From: Torreya grandis | Taxonomy: Eukaryota > Streptophyta > Pinopsida > Cupressales > Taxaceae | Direction of reading: 5' to 3' | Length of the DNA: 64,000 nt | Assembly: GCA_037957365.1 (NCBI GenBank) | Contig: JARHVA010002424.1 | Coordinates: 124,001-188,000 of the forward strand | Shown: positions 11,386 through 25,093 of the stretch, piece after piece | Layout: each line of letters opens with the position of its first letter | How positions within the stretch are numbered: the stretch's first letter is position 1 | Made by a program: the position numbers and the translations under genes | Notes under the pieces: generated by a model | The model's database searches: none | Seen by the model: only the letters and a program-made list of their open reading frames with translations | Told to the model about the DNA's origin: nothing

Positions 11386-11724
11386 ATCAGGTGGAGGTTC
11401 TTGTTAGGACTTCAGTCCTAGACAATGTTCATCATTGGTAGATTTTTGATGATGATGATCAGATTATAAGTTTTCTAAATTATGAAGCTAAGTTCCATGA
11501 TTAGCTCATAGACTTGGAATCTATGGTTCAGGCTTATGATGGAAAAGAAACCTTATTTTGGAAGGACATTATCCAACTAAAGATAAACATACTTCCTATA
11601 GGATTGGTAAGTTTAGAAGCATCTTTTGATGGAGTGGTTAGAATCAAGTATCAAGACTCATTTATTTTAAAGGACATGACTAAGTGTAATTTGGGTTCAC
11701 ATGAAAATCTAAGAAAGGTTTAGC
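11386..11724 (+). pseudogene. G2 linker between aRNH and RT
   Basis: In-frame open stretch at 11514-11723, MESMVQAYDGKETLFWKD and onwards, leads into RT. It has no domain that I recognise. Its location after aRNH and before RT suggests a linker or tether. Confidence 0.4.
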
Positions 11725-12640
11725 TAGGTACTCACCTGAGTGTAGCTGAGAAACAAGTTTATATGTAGTTGCTAAAGAAGTATCAAGATTGTTTATCATG
11801 GTATTATTCTAAACTAAGAGCATATAGGAAAGATTTTTGTCAACATGTCATCCCATTAAAACTTGATAAAAATCCTTTTAGGTAGAAATAGAGACCTATT
11901 AACCCTATATTGTCCACCAATATTACAAATTAATTAAAGAAGCTAAGGGATGGTGGTATCATTTAGCCCATTAGGTATTCATCATGCTTTGAAAACTTAA
12001 CCCCTGTGATAAATAAAAATTGTGACATCTATTTGTGTGTGGATTTCCAAAATTTGAATAAAGTTTCTTTAAAAGATAATTATCCCCTACCCAATATGCA
12101 TAACCTATTTCAAATCATTATAAGATCAAAGATGTTGTCCACATTAGATGATTTTTAAGGATATAACTAGGTTGTGGTGAAGGAATATGAGATATCCAAG
12201 ACCACATTTTCCATGCCTTGGGGCACATATGTATATATAAGGATGCCTTTTAGGTTAATGAATGTTGGTGTAACATTTTAGAAAGCTATTGACATTGATT
12301 TTGTAGGGATGATTAACAAGTTTCTAGTTGTGTATTAGGATGATATTACTATATACTTTAATACTAGAGAATAACATTTAGAACATCTAGAGAAAGTATT
12401 GATCAAATGTAGGGAGTTTGGAGTTTTGCTCAATCCAAAGAAATATCACTTTAGAGTATAAAAGGCCAAGTTGTTAGGACATATAGTGTCTAAGGATGGT
12501 GTCATGATTAACCTCAAGATCATATAAGTCATTGATAAAGTGCCTATCTTGTAGTCCAAGAAAGGAATTTACTCCTTTCGACAAATTAATTTTGTAAGGA
12601 GGTTTGTATCCAACTTTGTAAAGATCACTCTGCCTATTAA
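11725..12640 (+). pseudogene. G2 reverse transcriptase
   Basis: Reads LKKLRDGGII, LCVDFQNLNKVSLKDNYPL, STLDDF-GYN-VVV, FSMPWGTYVYIRMPFRL and VTF-KAIDIDFVGMI, the standard gypsy RT series. The catalytic box is VY(stop)DDI: TAG at 12336-12338 stands in place of the variable residue of YxDD, which in many relatives is Gln or Leu. Further on: LNPKKYHF, LLGHIVSKDGV, the end of the fingers-palm-thumb region. Most stops sit where relatives have Gln. Family call secure. Confidence 0.9.
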
Positions 12641-12739
12641 TTATATGTTAAAGAAGGACCAAATCATCAAGTGGGAGGAAAATGCTGTGTAAGCATTCAA
12701 TGAAATCAAGTGAGATCTAAAGTTTTCCCTTATTTTGGA

Positions 12740-13090
12740 TAGCTTTAATTACACTAAGCCATTTCAGATTTTTCTCTTTTGTATCATATAAAAATATTTC
12801 TATTGTCATGTTGCAAAAGAATGAAGATGGTCACAAGCAGCGAATAGCTTTATTTAGTAAACCTATACAAGGTGTTGAACTAAATTAAACCATCATGGAA
12901 AATCAAGATATCACTCTCTTGAAGTTTTTAAAATATTTTAGACCTTATGTTCTAAGTTTAAATATTATTGATTATGTCTCATATACCATGGTGAAGGACA
13001 TCTTGACTCAAACTGAAGTCTCTAGTAAGAGATACAGGTGGGTCAACAAATTTCAAACATATGTCATGGATATTTAGACCACCAAGTTAG
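12740..13090 (+). pseudogene. G2 retroviral-type RNase H
   Basis: Reads VMLQKNEDGHKQRIALFSKP then TIMENQDITLLKFLKYFR, DYVSYTMVKDILTQ and RYRWVNKFQTYVMDI. It lies between RT and integrase, as in all gypsy pols. The 60-codon open frame (12895-13077) is its second half. Decayed. Confidence 0.85.
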
Positions 13091-13189
13091 TTTGAGGGAT
13101 GGGTCTAGCCAAGATCATGGATAAGACCAATTTACAAGACATTGAGGTAAATATTACTATTTTTAATGATGATGATTCCTTGAGTTAAT

Positions 13190-14463
13190 TTTAAATGTCT
13201 CCATGGTATAAGGATATTGTCTATTACTTACAAAATTTAAATTGTCCTCCTAAATTGGATAAGAATCAAAGGATGACCCTTAGACTTATTTCCCAAAAAA
13301 ACCTCTTGACTAAAAGTGGACTTACATGGAAGATTCCAAATGGGGTTCTCTTGAGATGCATGCTAGAAGAGCAAACTATTGACCTAATTGAAGAATTTCA
13401 TAGTGGAATATGTGGTGGCCATTTTTCACCTAAAGTTACAGGTCATAAAATTCTAAAATCTAGTTATTAGTGGCCATCATTATTCAAAAAATTTGCTCAA
13501 AAATTTATATAATGCAAAAAATACTATCACTTTGTTGGGAGGATGAAAGCTTCAAGTTTTCTTCCCTTGTAGCCTATGATGATTGAAGGCTCATTTAGAC
13601 AATGGAGAATGGATTTAATTGGAGAAATTATAGATTAATTAAGAGATAGACATATATGGATACTATTTATAATTGACTACTTCACAAAATGGATAAAATC
13701 AGTCCTTACAAAGAAGGCTACACACTAGGTGATTATGGATTTTTTCTAATTCAAATTATTTGTAGATTTGGTGTGCCTATCAAAGTTATTATTGATAATT
13801 CCATGATATTCAAATATAAAAATTTAGTGGTATTGTGTAAAGATTATGGGATTGAATTGACCTATGTTTCCAATTACAACCCTTAAGGGAATGGGCAAGC
13901 AAAATCTAGTAATAAGAACTTGCTCAAAATCATTAGGTGAACATTAGAAGTAAATAAAAAGAAGTGGGGTGAATAATTAAAGTTTTATTTATGTATTGAT
14001 AGGATCATACCTAAGAGAGATACATGAAAAACCCCTTTTGAGATTGTCTATGGAGATCAAGTAGTTTTGCCTATGAATTTGTAGTTGCCAACCTATCAGC
14101 TCATGAAACAACTAGAATATGATGAGAAAATAAACCACTATGAAAGTAGGAAGAACCAAATTATTGAGCTTGATGAAATTAGAAGATAAGATCATGAGAG
14201 ACACCTCAAGTTAAAGTTAAAGTTAAAGATTATATTTGATATCAAGGTCACTCCAAGAACCTTCCAAGAAGGTGATCTAGTTTTACTTTGGGACAACAAG
14301 CATGAGGAAAAAATAAAGAATGGTAAGTTTGATGCCTTGTGGATAGGTCCTTATTCCATTGACTGCTAGATTGGGGAACACACCTTTTTCCTGAAAGACT
14401 TGGATGGTGAAATACTAGAGCTACTAGTCAATGGCAAGCATCTAAAACACTTCTTTGATTGAG
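13190..14463 (+). pseudogene. G2 integrase
   Basis: N-terminal segment WYKDIVYYLQNLNCPPKL, then LLRCMLEEQ and the zinc motif FHSGICGGHFSPK. The core has WRMDLIGEI (first Asp), IIDNSMIF (second Asp) and NGQAKSSNK, where the catalytic Glu is Lys. Then TPFEIVYGDQVVLP. The C-terminal GPY/F module appears as LWIGPYSID and ends in GKHLKHFFD at 14461. A 91-codon open frame covers 13195-13470. Stops include TAA at a likely former Gln (NP-GNGQ). Confidence 0.9.
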
Positions 14464-15289
14464 TCTGCAACTATGTACACTATTATATAGTGTATAGTCT
14501 TATTATTTTGTTACTTTGTAACCCTTCTACTTTGGGCCTTAATTTTATAGTTTCCTTTCACTCTTTTGTTTTGTGTTCATTTTTAGATCCTCTTGATCTA
14601 TTTTTGTCAGTCTACCATGTTTTGTTGAATTTTCATGAGTATTACTAATTAATTTCTAAGTGTTGACTCTATGAACCAATAGACTAGCACTTGGTCTTAT
14701 GTTTTAGGGTTATTTTCACACTTATAGGGGGTATACATCCCCTAGTGAGATCCAAAGCTAGTGCCCAAATTCTCACTAAAGTAATTGATCCCTTTTTAAG
14801 CATAGATGCCTAATTTTTTTATCCCACTTCTTGTTTTTAAGTGTTCATTATAGGTCAAATATCTTGTTAATTTTATCTTTACTAGCCTTTGGTATCTCAA
14901 AAATCCAATTTGAATTCATGTTTGAGAACTTTAAGGTCTATTGTCTTAATTACCCTAACCTAGGCGTTCTGATTTAAAATCAATTTGGCAGGAGAAAATT
15001 TAAATGGGAACACTTTTATTATTCTATGGACTTATTTTAAATTTTATACTAAGGTTTTGTCATGTTTATTAACACAACCAAACCTTAGTCTAAAATTCAT
15101 ATGTGGTCCCCTTTTATTTCCCATGGCCCTTGGTCCCTTTTTATCTATTAGTATGTTCTAAGTAATTTTGAGTCCCTTTATTGTAGACTAAGATCAAATT
15201 CCTAAAGTTTGAATCATATTTATTAATGTCCCAAAACTTTAGGTTGTCTTTTTATACTAAGTTCCTTTAAAGTTGAAACAAGCAGTGTG
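14464..15289. other. Non-coding, downstream of G2 integrase
   Basis: T-rich sequence with no ORF and no recognised domain. A purine-rich TTATAGGGGG near 14725 could be a remnant PPT, which would place the start of the G2 3' LTR soon after it, but no paired copy is present to prove this. Confidence 0.4.
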
Positions 15290-15562
15290 ATAGTCACATG
15301 AACATCAAAGTAAAGCTCAATAATTATCCATTGGGGCTTAAATTTGATGATCATGTGAATACCAAATTTAAGCCATAGAAATATCCATTGGGGATTAAAT
15401 TTTATGATCATGTGAATGTCAAAAACATTCATGCAAACATGAAATTTAAGCCATGATAATTATCCATTGGGGCTTAAATTTGATGGTCATGCAAATGTCA
15501 TTGATGGTCATGTAACGTCAAATGATGGTCATGTGGATGTCAAATTTAAGCCATTGTCATTT
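15290..15562. repeat. Degenerate tandem repeat, unit about 60 bp
   Basis: About four imperfect units share TATCCATTGGGGCTTAAATT, TGATGATCATGTGAATG and AAATTTAAGCCAT. Later units are shortened to TGATGGTCATGT words. Not coding. Confidence 0.7.
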
Positions 15563-18550
15563 TTTTTTAAAAACAAATATATTGATGGCTAGAAATGACA
15601 TGGCATTGCCACATAATCATACATGTCATATTCAAGGGTCTTCTGCAAGGTAGTTAGTGGAGATTTCACCACTAATAATAGGTTGACTAGGAAAAATTTC
15701 AAATGAGGCATGGTATCTTCATGGGAAATATAAGGATTTGAAATCACTTACAACCTATTAGTCAATATTATTATGTTTTTGACATGCCAATATGAAAGGG
15801 TTTATGTTCATGTAATTGATGATTTTATGCAGATCTCGAATAAAGCCTACATAATATAGGAAAATTTTAAAGATGCAAAAGTCAATGATTAATGCATTAA
15901 AATTTAGTATGTATTTATTAAACCCTTATTTTCTCATTAGAATATTTCCCTAAGGTAATATTCTTAGGGGAATTACAATTTCCAATTGCAAACTAGAAAT
16001 TTGCAAATTGCAAACTTGTGAGAGGGATCAGGATTTGCTCAAATAGGTCAAAGGTTGAAAATAATGAATTTATGAATTAAAAGGGAGATAATGTATAGGA
16101 AACCCTAAAAGTTAAAATAAGTGAAAAATTAAAAATGTGAAAAGGAAAGTTGGATCCAAGAGGGTAAAGGGGTCAAGTAAACTTGGGTATGGAATTTTTT
16201 CATGTTTTACTCATCTAGTCTCCTCCAATGGGAGAGATACTATAAGTTTACAAGATCAAGGTGGGCCAATAAAAGAAAGATCATTTAAGTGTCCATGGAT
16301 CCAGAATATCCAAATGCATCATTGTAAGATTAGGTTGTTCCATGGCATGCATGAGTGGGAGGGTAGTTGTCCAAAAGTTTCTAGCTATCCAAGCTAGTGA
16401 TCAAGGGGATCCTTAGGCAGTTACATATAAAGACAAAGTTTTTTTGGCCTCCATCATGAATATCCTCCTTTTGGATCCTATTAAAGTAATTTTTAGCTAA
16501 GAAATCAAACTATTTGCTTTAAGTATTTATCATTTCTTATAGAGGTGGTTGTAACCATGATTTTCCTTGCACTTACATGAAGATTTTAGTTGTGGCAAAG
16601 GATTTGTTCCATCTAGGATCATTTTAGTGAGACTTTGGAAATTAAAAATTAAAACCCTCACTCTCAAATTTGAAATGGGTAAAAATGTATAAATAGAGGG
16701 CTTATCCTTTATTCAAGAGGTTGGTCATTATCTTGGTTATTGTTGGTATTTCTTTTTCTTTAAGTCTAGCTTCTATAAAAAAAATTGGGATCAACTACTA
16801 TGTGTAGATATTGTCTCTCTTGTTAAGGTGGTTGTAGCTATACATCCATTAATAAGCTTTGATATCATGTTTATGTCTCCTTTGTCAAAAGAGAAAATTC
16901 ACCATGCCTATCCGCTTGGTAACATTTTGAAAAATTGATTTATGTAAGGTTTCTTTTCAAATTAATGAAAATTCTTGTGGTTCTTTGCTATTTCCTATTA
17001 ATGAAATGTAGTAATATGTTTTACAAGTTTTTATTATTGGATATTTGGGTTTGTTTTCATTACTAGTTGTCATTTTGAGCATGGATCTATGTTATAAATC
17101 ACTTTCTATAGTTTAACTTGGAATTATGTTATTGAATGACCTTTTAGGGTATCCTAGTCAATGGATTTGACAAGGAAAAGTGTTCTAAAATTTTAGTTTT
17201 ATTAAATGCTCTAAGGTTTTTAGGGATCATTTGGTAGTTCTAATTATCTTTAATTTGAGTCTTTTCTACATCTTTGCAAAGGATAATGTCATGAATATTG
17301 TAAGACACCCTATTGTTTTAAAAATCTCAATCACACCACCACACCCTTTTTATAATTAAAAAAAATGTCCTACCTTATCCTACCCTACAAATGATACAAT
17401 CCTTGTTGTATATCATAAGTGTTATTTACTTGTAAATACATAATATCTTGCTTATATAACATGTATTTGAATCTTCATTTTTAAATCTTTACATTGTAAT
17501 CTTTTATTCAGTCTTGATATTGATAATTATTTAAGATGAAGGTTGTAAGCACTCTTATATCTATCTTTATTAGCTTGTATCTAACTTAGAGGATTTTCTC
17601 ATTTCATGTGACAACCCTTCCCAAGTGGAGTGAGTGAGTTTGGTCGTGTTCTAGTTAGATTTGTGTTCCCTTACACTAATAATCCCCATGGAGGTTGAAT
17701 TGTAGAATCTCTCCATGTGAGAAAGCTACCCCATATGTTCTCTCACCTTAGTTCATGTAAATATAGAAGTAGCAAGGAGTTTACCACACCCTTTTTAGGT
17801 GCCTCTCAGTCATTTTCTATATTTGATTCATTTTATATGCTAAACCCTCCCCCAGCTATAATGACATATCATTAGTTTTTTAATCTTTGTTTGCTATTTT
17901 CTTTTCAGTGTGAGATGTGTAAAACTAGGAACCAATATTATGAAAGACCTCTTGAATCAATAAGATCATTTTTTACCTATCTCTTGCTTCTAAATTATGT
18001 TTAGCAAGCTTGTGCATGATGGATTTGTGAATAAATATTCTTCCATGTCCATTATCCTTCTTTCTTATCTATTTTAGGTGTTTTCAAGTTATTTTTAGGT
18101 CTAAACTTGAGCTCTTTCCACCATTAAGGGATGCTTGGTGTGAATTTTATGATTTCTCTTTGCTTCATTCATTGCTTAGTGAGCCTAATTTATAAAATAC
18201 TTGTGTAAATTAGCTAGTTTGTGAGGTTGTGTGAGAAATAATTATGTTATGTTGAATTAGTGTTTATTTCATGTTTATTTGAGTGGAATTTAAATTTGGT
18301 GCATCACCCTTTTCATGTTCTTAGTCATCCTATACCCCCTTTTTATCCCTTTTCCAAGTAGAAGCATTAGTTTAGGTGATCTACCAAGAAGAAGCTAGCC
18401 TTCTCTATAAGTTTAACCTCACTAAAGGATACCCAAAAGCTAAGGTTATTCCCCATGTTTGTGAAAATTAATGCCACAATAATAGCATATCTATATAACA
18501 CTTTATAAAGTATGATAAATAACAAGGTATGTGTAAGCAACCAAGATAGC
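15563..18550 (+). other. Non-coding, LTR-like region with TATA box
   Basis: No coding sequence is supported. A TATA box in ATGTATAAATAGAGGGC (16687-16703) followed by T-rich transcribed-type sequence looks like an LTR promoter, probably of the G2 3' LTR or a solo LTR. TGTAAGACACCC at 17299 could begin another LTR. The 86-codon frame at 16137-16397 shows no family motif and is not called. Confidence 0.4.
16689..16696 (+). promoter_or_regulatory. TATA box of an LTR-like promoter
   Basis: TATAAATA followed by GAGGGCTTATCC; start would be about 30 bp downstream. Same type of box as in the LTRs of LB (26611, 32453). Confidence 0.45.
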
Positions 18551-21540
18551 TCAACATGGTCAATGGAAATATCATAAAAAGATATAAATTATTATATTTT
18601 AACCTATGGAATAATATTACCCTAGCACTGGCAAGGCCCTTGGGTATAGGGATGTCTAGAATTTATGTATTCATGTATCATTTATATATGTATGATTTGC
18701 ATGTCACTCATGATTACAATGAAATTCATGTTATATAAAAATTATATGTAGTCTACCAAATATTGATGAAAAAACATATTTTCAAAATGTAATTAGAAAT
18801 AATGTTATGCTCAAGTACTTATTTTTATTTTTAGAATATTTTAATACTTTTTTATTTTTTTTATTTTGCATTTTTGGAATATGTTCTCAAAGGAAATTCT
18901 AACCAATTAACCAATCTATGGGATGACCATGGGAATGTCTTGTATCAAATTTATAAGTGTTACCTTATGGGAATAAATACACAACTAGATGTTAATCTAA
19001 ATCAAAATCTAAAAAATGAACTTGTGTTATACTATAACCATCATTATCATTACTCATAGTACCATGTGTATGATGAGTAACTCAAGGATAAATCATATCT
19101 TGTGAAATATATTATATCATAGGATAACCTTGTACATGTGTTCACTGTGGAACATGTTAAACTATCATTGACTATAATCTAGGATGTGGAATGAATACTA
19201 ATTGTCATCAGTCTTGAATGACTCTCTGATTAATGGGCATTGTAATACTAGTCATCTAATAAATTCCACTACTCTCCTCTACATAATCTACGTATAATGA
19301 ACTTTAGTGCATATTATATCTAAATACATAGAATGAGTTGAGATATGTAGGGAAACTACCACTATAATATAATCCTAAATAGTTGTAGTAATTGAATCTA
19401 TATAATGATCCTTAATAGGTGTACCAACTATATTTAGAGAATAATGTTTAATATGTATAACCAAATTTAGTGGTGTGTGGGTGGAAGAGTTAATAACTTA
19501 ATTCATGTGGTATAATAGGGTACTCATATGAAAAACATATAACTTACACCACCATGTTACAATGTATATACTTAAAAATGATGCTTTTAAGAGCGTATCA
19601 CATGGAAATTGTGTATCCAAAGCCATACCAATAACATATAAAATACCCTTATACTTGGTAATACTAATAATGTAATATCAACTACTACATGAACTACCAT
19701 AAGAGGTAGAACAAAGTATCTCAAGGGTATTTTTATATGTTAATAAAAAAAATTGATGATCTTGGTTGTTTTCATATAATAATAATGTGTGTATCCAAGA
19801 GAATGTAAAATTTTCATCATACAATCATTCTCACTTGAGCCATAATCTTTCATGACATTGTGAATGGGTTGAAAATCCACATAAGATCATACAAATATGG
19901 AATTTAAAGATGAATCATCATCCACAATCTCACGTCTAAAATTTTTAATAATAAACCTATCTATTATTATCCCTATCAATGTACCAATAATATTGTCTAA
20001 GGGTTGATTATATGTACAATGGGGTGGATTTACATTGTATGTATAATTCACCTCAAAAGTATTCTTAGATTTTGCTACCTTGTGATTTAGAATAAGATTG
20101 GGAAACTTTTGAAACTTTGAATTTATATTAATTTGAGTCTTTAATACTCTATGGGTGTTATAAACTCAATAGTATTGTCAATAATTATCTTATGCCTTAT
20201 CTTGTATCATTAGTTTTGAGAATGTTTTAGACATCTAAGATAGTCACAAGAGGAATTATTATCATATACCTTAGGTAATGGTCATCTTATATCAACATTT
20301 AGTGGTGGAGGGATAAATATGAGGTTTCATTAAACAAACTTATGTAGTATCATGAGAGTAGGTTGAGCTAATCATGGAAATTACCTCTTTGATGGGATGG
20401 ATAAGATAAGTCAATTTTTAGGCTATGATATTACATTAACTATTATTTTGAAATCATTCCTTGCATCATTTTATCTAACCTTGTATCTTGGTTTTCTTTG
20501 AAAATTTGAAGTTGAATTAGTTTTATCATTAGACTTGTACTTGATTTTGTTCAAAATTACAAACTTTAATTCTCGATATTAGAATATATGACATAGCTCA
20601 TTGAAGGACTTTAATTTATTGAATAAAATAGAATCATGAATTGGTTTGAGGAAACTCTACTTGAAGATGCCATGGAGCTCATTATCAACCATAGGATTGG
20701 TCATCTTAGATAGAATGGTCTTATACCATAGTACATTTTCACTAAAGGGTTCATTGGATCCTTACTTAAGTTTATCAATTTGAGCATAAGATAGTTTTTC
20801 ACTAATGATAATGGAGAAGTGTACTAGAAACATATTTTACAAAGGATTGAATTTACATATTGATTAGGATGGGATATTATAAAACCATTATAAATCATAA
20901 TCCTTAAGACATTATTTAAAGAGCTTAGTAAAAAAATTATCATTAGATGCATACAAGTATGATACATGAAAGGATATAATTTGTTACTCTAGATCACCTT
21001 TTCCATTATACAATTAAATATTAAGAGCTAAAAAATGAGTAGTAAAATGATAGACTAAAACCTCTATGACTAATGGATTATGAATCAAATCATGTGAATC
21101 CATGGAATGACTAACACAAGAGTCATCTTGATCTAACTAAAAATCATTATCCTATAGAGATAGAACATCCTACTTGATGGATCATGTAGTAGGAAAGGGT
21201 TATCAAGTAATATTGTAGTCATTATAGGATTGGGATAGGTTGTTAGTATATAAATAGGCATGGTAATCTTAAATAACCCTTATTTTTTACCACATCTTTT
21301 ATGGGTAAGACATGTGTAACCAAGGGTGTAGACTTAGGCATAGTATTAATGGTACATTTATTAATACCCCTGGTGGAAGTGGTACCTCGAAAAGGTTTAT
21401 TTTTTTAGATCAATGTTAGGGTTAAACAAGTCCCCATCCCAATAATCATAATTATCAAAATAAAAAAATTGACCTAGATTAATGGTCTAACCATCAAGGC
21501 ATATATCCACCTATTTCTAAAGGAACCAACAAACTGATAG
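18551..21540. other. AT-rich DNA without supported features
   Basis: Short open frames (60-odd codons at 18556 and 18874) show no family features. A minus-strand stretch about 20550-20830 has a slightly coding-like text (ELHGIFK, KLKSFNEL) that I cannot assign. Nothing else seen. Confidence 0.5.
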
Positions 21541-21559
21541 TATAAAAATTACTTCATCT

Positions 21560-22930
21560 TTAAATAAAAAACATATCAATTAGAATATCCACTATTATTT
21601 TTCTCATCCTTCTTATTTATATAAAGAAAACTAATGGACCTAGGTGGATAGCTAGGAATAAGATTACCTTTTATCCTACTTCTCACCACCTTCCATTCTT
21701 CCTCATTACCCAATTTTTCTAAATCTGAACTTAACATTCCACTTCTTTCCTTTGGTTTACATTTAAAAACTTCACTCTTATGTACACTTTTACCATTAAA
21801 ATCCACTAACTCAACATTCTAAGGTAGTTTTACCAATGGGCCAACCTTATCTAAATTCTTAACTAAAAAATTATCTAAAATCACTCCTAAAGACTAATCA
21901 AAATCTCTTTTCACATAAATAAAAAGATGCTCCTCATTAACCACCTTTCCCAAATAAGATTCTAATTTGCACTTAGATTTTTGGTAGGAGTCAAAAGATG
22001 ACCAATCTGAAAATAATTATGGAATCTAAAGGAAACACCCTCAAAATCAAGGGTTTGAGACCAACACATATCTTTTACTTTTAGATAAATATGATAGGGA
22101 AGAGCTTAAAAAAGTTCTAAACTCACCAGAATCCTAAGAATCTAGTCCAAGAAAAATTCAATGAAGAAGCGTCAATTTACAACAAATCACCTAACACATA
22201 GCCAATAATAGAAAGACTAGTTTTAGACCAAAACTAAAGTAGTAGATACAACAACCTCACCCAAATAGGATGTAGATAAATATTTTCTATCAAAGGGTTA
22301 AAATTAGGAGTCTAGGGTTTCAAGAGCAAAAGGTGATTTTCACAGTGCCAATTTTTAGTCTAAAAAATATTTTAATGATCAGCCAAATAATTAAAAGTCA
22401 CAATAAAAAAACTTTTGGCACAGGGATATATTTCCATAGTGTTTTCCAACATTGGTCTCCAATATTCTGAAAGCCACTAGTGTAGAGAGTAAAGAGATGG
22501 ATATAACCAATCAAAATGATAGACCAGACCCCTCTCTGTAAACCATTCTTCACCTTCTAAAATCTCCTCTAATGTTTTATTTTTTAAATTAACAATTAAA
22601 GGTTTATTTGAAGAAATACTTGCCTAAAATAGAGGGAAAAACTAGGTTTTTAGAAACCCTGGATGATTGGCTAACCAATTTATTAGAGTTTTATGGATTC
22701 CTTATGACTCCCAAGATACCCTACCCAACATCTGAGTCTATCGATGCCATACCAAACAACAGTGATTCCTACATCCTCCACCCATTTGCCTCTATTATTG
22801 ACTCCACATTTTGCTCTTTTCTTACCAAATCCCCATGTTTTAACTCTTTTACCTTCACTAAACTGATCCTACATTTTGTTTCATCACTATTGAATAATAA
22901 AAGGTGTCAAAATCCCTAGTCAAGACCATG
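21560..22930 (-). pseudogene. DUF4283-type protein remnant (LINE ORF1-like)
   Basis: On the minus strand: NLKNKTLEEILEGEEWFTE, WRPMLENTMEIYPCAKSFF, IVTFNYLADH, TKNWHCENHLLLLKP-TPNF and IYLHPIWVRL, then a segment ending QKSKCKLESYLGK and the open frame at 21806-21576. This is the pattern of the DUF4283 domain found in plant LINE ORF1 proteins, which bind element RNA; a zinc knuckle normally follows near where QKSKC stands. One main frame with stops, mostly TAG/TAA. No reverse transcriptase is next to it, so it is an isolated fragment. Confidence 0.72.
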
Positions 22931-24315
22931 ATCACAACTAGTGCAAATGCCTTAGAAATTTTTATTTTTCTTATTTAATTAGGTGTAACAATATTAACAT
23001 CTAGGGAGTTAGAATATTTACCCATAGTGGACTTTTGAAGCTCTTATTGAAAAATATGAATAAGGTCATCTTGTATATCTAAACCTCCAAAAGGTTTATT
23101 ATTATAATCAAATATATCATATTATTTATTTGATAAGATATCCACATCTAAACAAAATTATTAATCTCTTATGGCATATAATAATGCATCATGCATATAT
23201 AGGTTCATATACATAAATTGAATTAATTATCTTTCATAAATATCATAAAATATATCAAGAAAGTCTACATTTTTATTTGATTAGCATCCATGGTAATTTG
23301 TTCATGAGCAATATCATGTTCAATAATCAAACAAGTTCCATTGATAATATGAATAAGAGGAACAAAGGGAATAATGCATTCCTTTTGTCACCTAGTAGTG
23401 ACACAAAGAAACTCAAATTGAATATAATAATATTATGAATTGGGAAAGGCTTTATATTTTTCATTAATTATTTTATCCTTATCAGTGTGAAAAAATGGAT
23501 CCAGGGAATTACACAATCATTACATATTTTGCATATCAAAGGAAAATAACATGCAATAAATAATAGATTGAGTAAATAAATAGAAACTATAGATATACAT
23601 TATATCAATGTCTAATTTATTTATAAATAAAAAATAAATATCAAAAATTAAAATCAGATTTATATATAAAAATTTGAAACCCTGAAATGGAGGAATAAAC
23701 CCTAATGGTAACCTCAGGGTTGCCTATGTTTGATACAATATATGGGTTCACTACTATGTTTTATTTATTGTTTTATTAAATTATTATATTGACCCTTAAT
23801 TATATATAACTATTTAAATTAATTAATATTACAAATATATACAATAAAATACAAATCTAAATGTAAAATCTTGAAACTGATGATCAAAATTTGGATCATA
23901 ATGTACTAGTAATGTATAGTAGATGTTTCCATTATAAAAAATTGTATGTAATTCATGATTTTAAGATAATATTTTAAGACACTTCATATATAAAACATTA
24001 AATCATATAATTTACAATGATATATTTAATATGGGGATGATCTGGACATCTTCAAAATGATGACATCAACATTTTATAGCTCTTGAAATGAAGGGGTTTG
24101 TGACATGTGACACAATCGTTGGTTTATGTAAGTGTAAATTTTGAAACCATTAGTATATGTAGGTGATGTTTGTGTGACTACCCTATGGATTATACAAGTA
24201 CCATATTTAAAACATTGATGGTTTCTCCATAAAATACATTATGAGAATGGGAACAATTTCAAATGTTCTGATTCTCAAAGATGATTTGTTTGAGCTTCTT
24301 GACAAACTCAAAAGT
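22931..24315. other. AT-rich DNA without supported features
   Basis: Very AT-rich, with no open frame and no motif beyond TATATAA-like low complexity. It flanks the left end of COP. Confidence 0.5.
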
Positions 24316-25093
24316 TGAGAGAGAATAAATAAAAGTATTATACTTAAGGCTTTTAATATATGTAGGGATTCAAAATCATCTCTTAATTAACGTAAAATTG
24401 AATCTATGTATCAACCAATCTATCTTAGAATCACTAGTTGTTAAACTAATTGTGTTGTAAGTGAGATTGTAGACCAAAACCTATGTTGAATAACTTCAAA
24501 ATTAAAAAGATATGATTGTAGGTATAATAATTATATGCCTAAAATAAAATCAAGCCTAAACATGTAAAAAATATTCTCAATTTGAATTAATTCACCACAC
24601 TACCTTGGTGTGTAATTCTTATTAATAAAGAAAACTAAAATAATTTTATTACAAGGTAACTTGCATTTCAAGTCAAGTCTAAAAGTAAAAACTAAATAAA
24701 TAACTTTACTTAAACACTAAGTAAACTAAAAATATATTAAATAATATAATTTTAACTCACTAATAATATATGGACATCATGTAATAAGCCTCTTCATCAT
24801 TCAAGTAAACATGCATACTAGACAAGTGAAAATCAAAAAATATAATACTAAAACAAAATAGAGAAATAAAAAACTGACTTAAATAACTTTATATTTCAGT
24901 GAACTATATTGATTTGAACTCTAACAAACACTTCTAGATATTTTTTATAAAATTGCAAGAAAGTGTCCAAATTTGACCAAACAAATAATTTAGAACATAA
25001 ATGAACTAAATATCCTTCCTAAGCACCTAAAACACCAAATAAAATAAATATAATATCAATAATCAAGTTCCTAAATCAGCGTCATACTCAACA
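24316..25093 (-). repeat. COP 3' LTR
   Basis: Aligns along its length with 35027-35814: for example ATGTATCAACCAATCTATC against ATGTATCAACCAATTTATC, and CATGCATACTAGACAAGTG against CACACTAGACAAGTG. In sense it starts TGTTGAGTATGA. Divergence looks well above that of the LB and E LTR pairs. Confidence 0.8.

Larger units (their letters stand above)
8741..14463 (+). mobile_element. G2: Ty3/gypsy element with aRNH upstream of RT
   Basis: Domains on the plus strand run gag/linker, protease, aRNH, RT, RNase H, integrase. The order differs from T1. The 5' LTR and PBS are not recognised; T1's 3' LTR seems to abut the gag side. The 3' LTR is also uncertain. Heavy decay with stops in every domain. Confidence 0.82.

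Noticed and set aside
4860..12340. Reassignment of UAG to Gln as an explanation for in-frame TAG
   Set aside because: Other stops (TGA, TAA) and frameshifts occur in the same genes, and plants use the standard nuclear code; decay of CAG sites explains it.
16137..16397. 86-codon frame beginning MKRKVGSKRVKGSSKLGYG
   Set aside because: No domain or repeat, lies in LTR-like DNA close to a TATA box; probably chance.
22608..22919. 103-codon plus-strand frame
   Set aside because: Shadow of the DUF4283 coding text on the minus strand.
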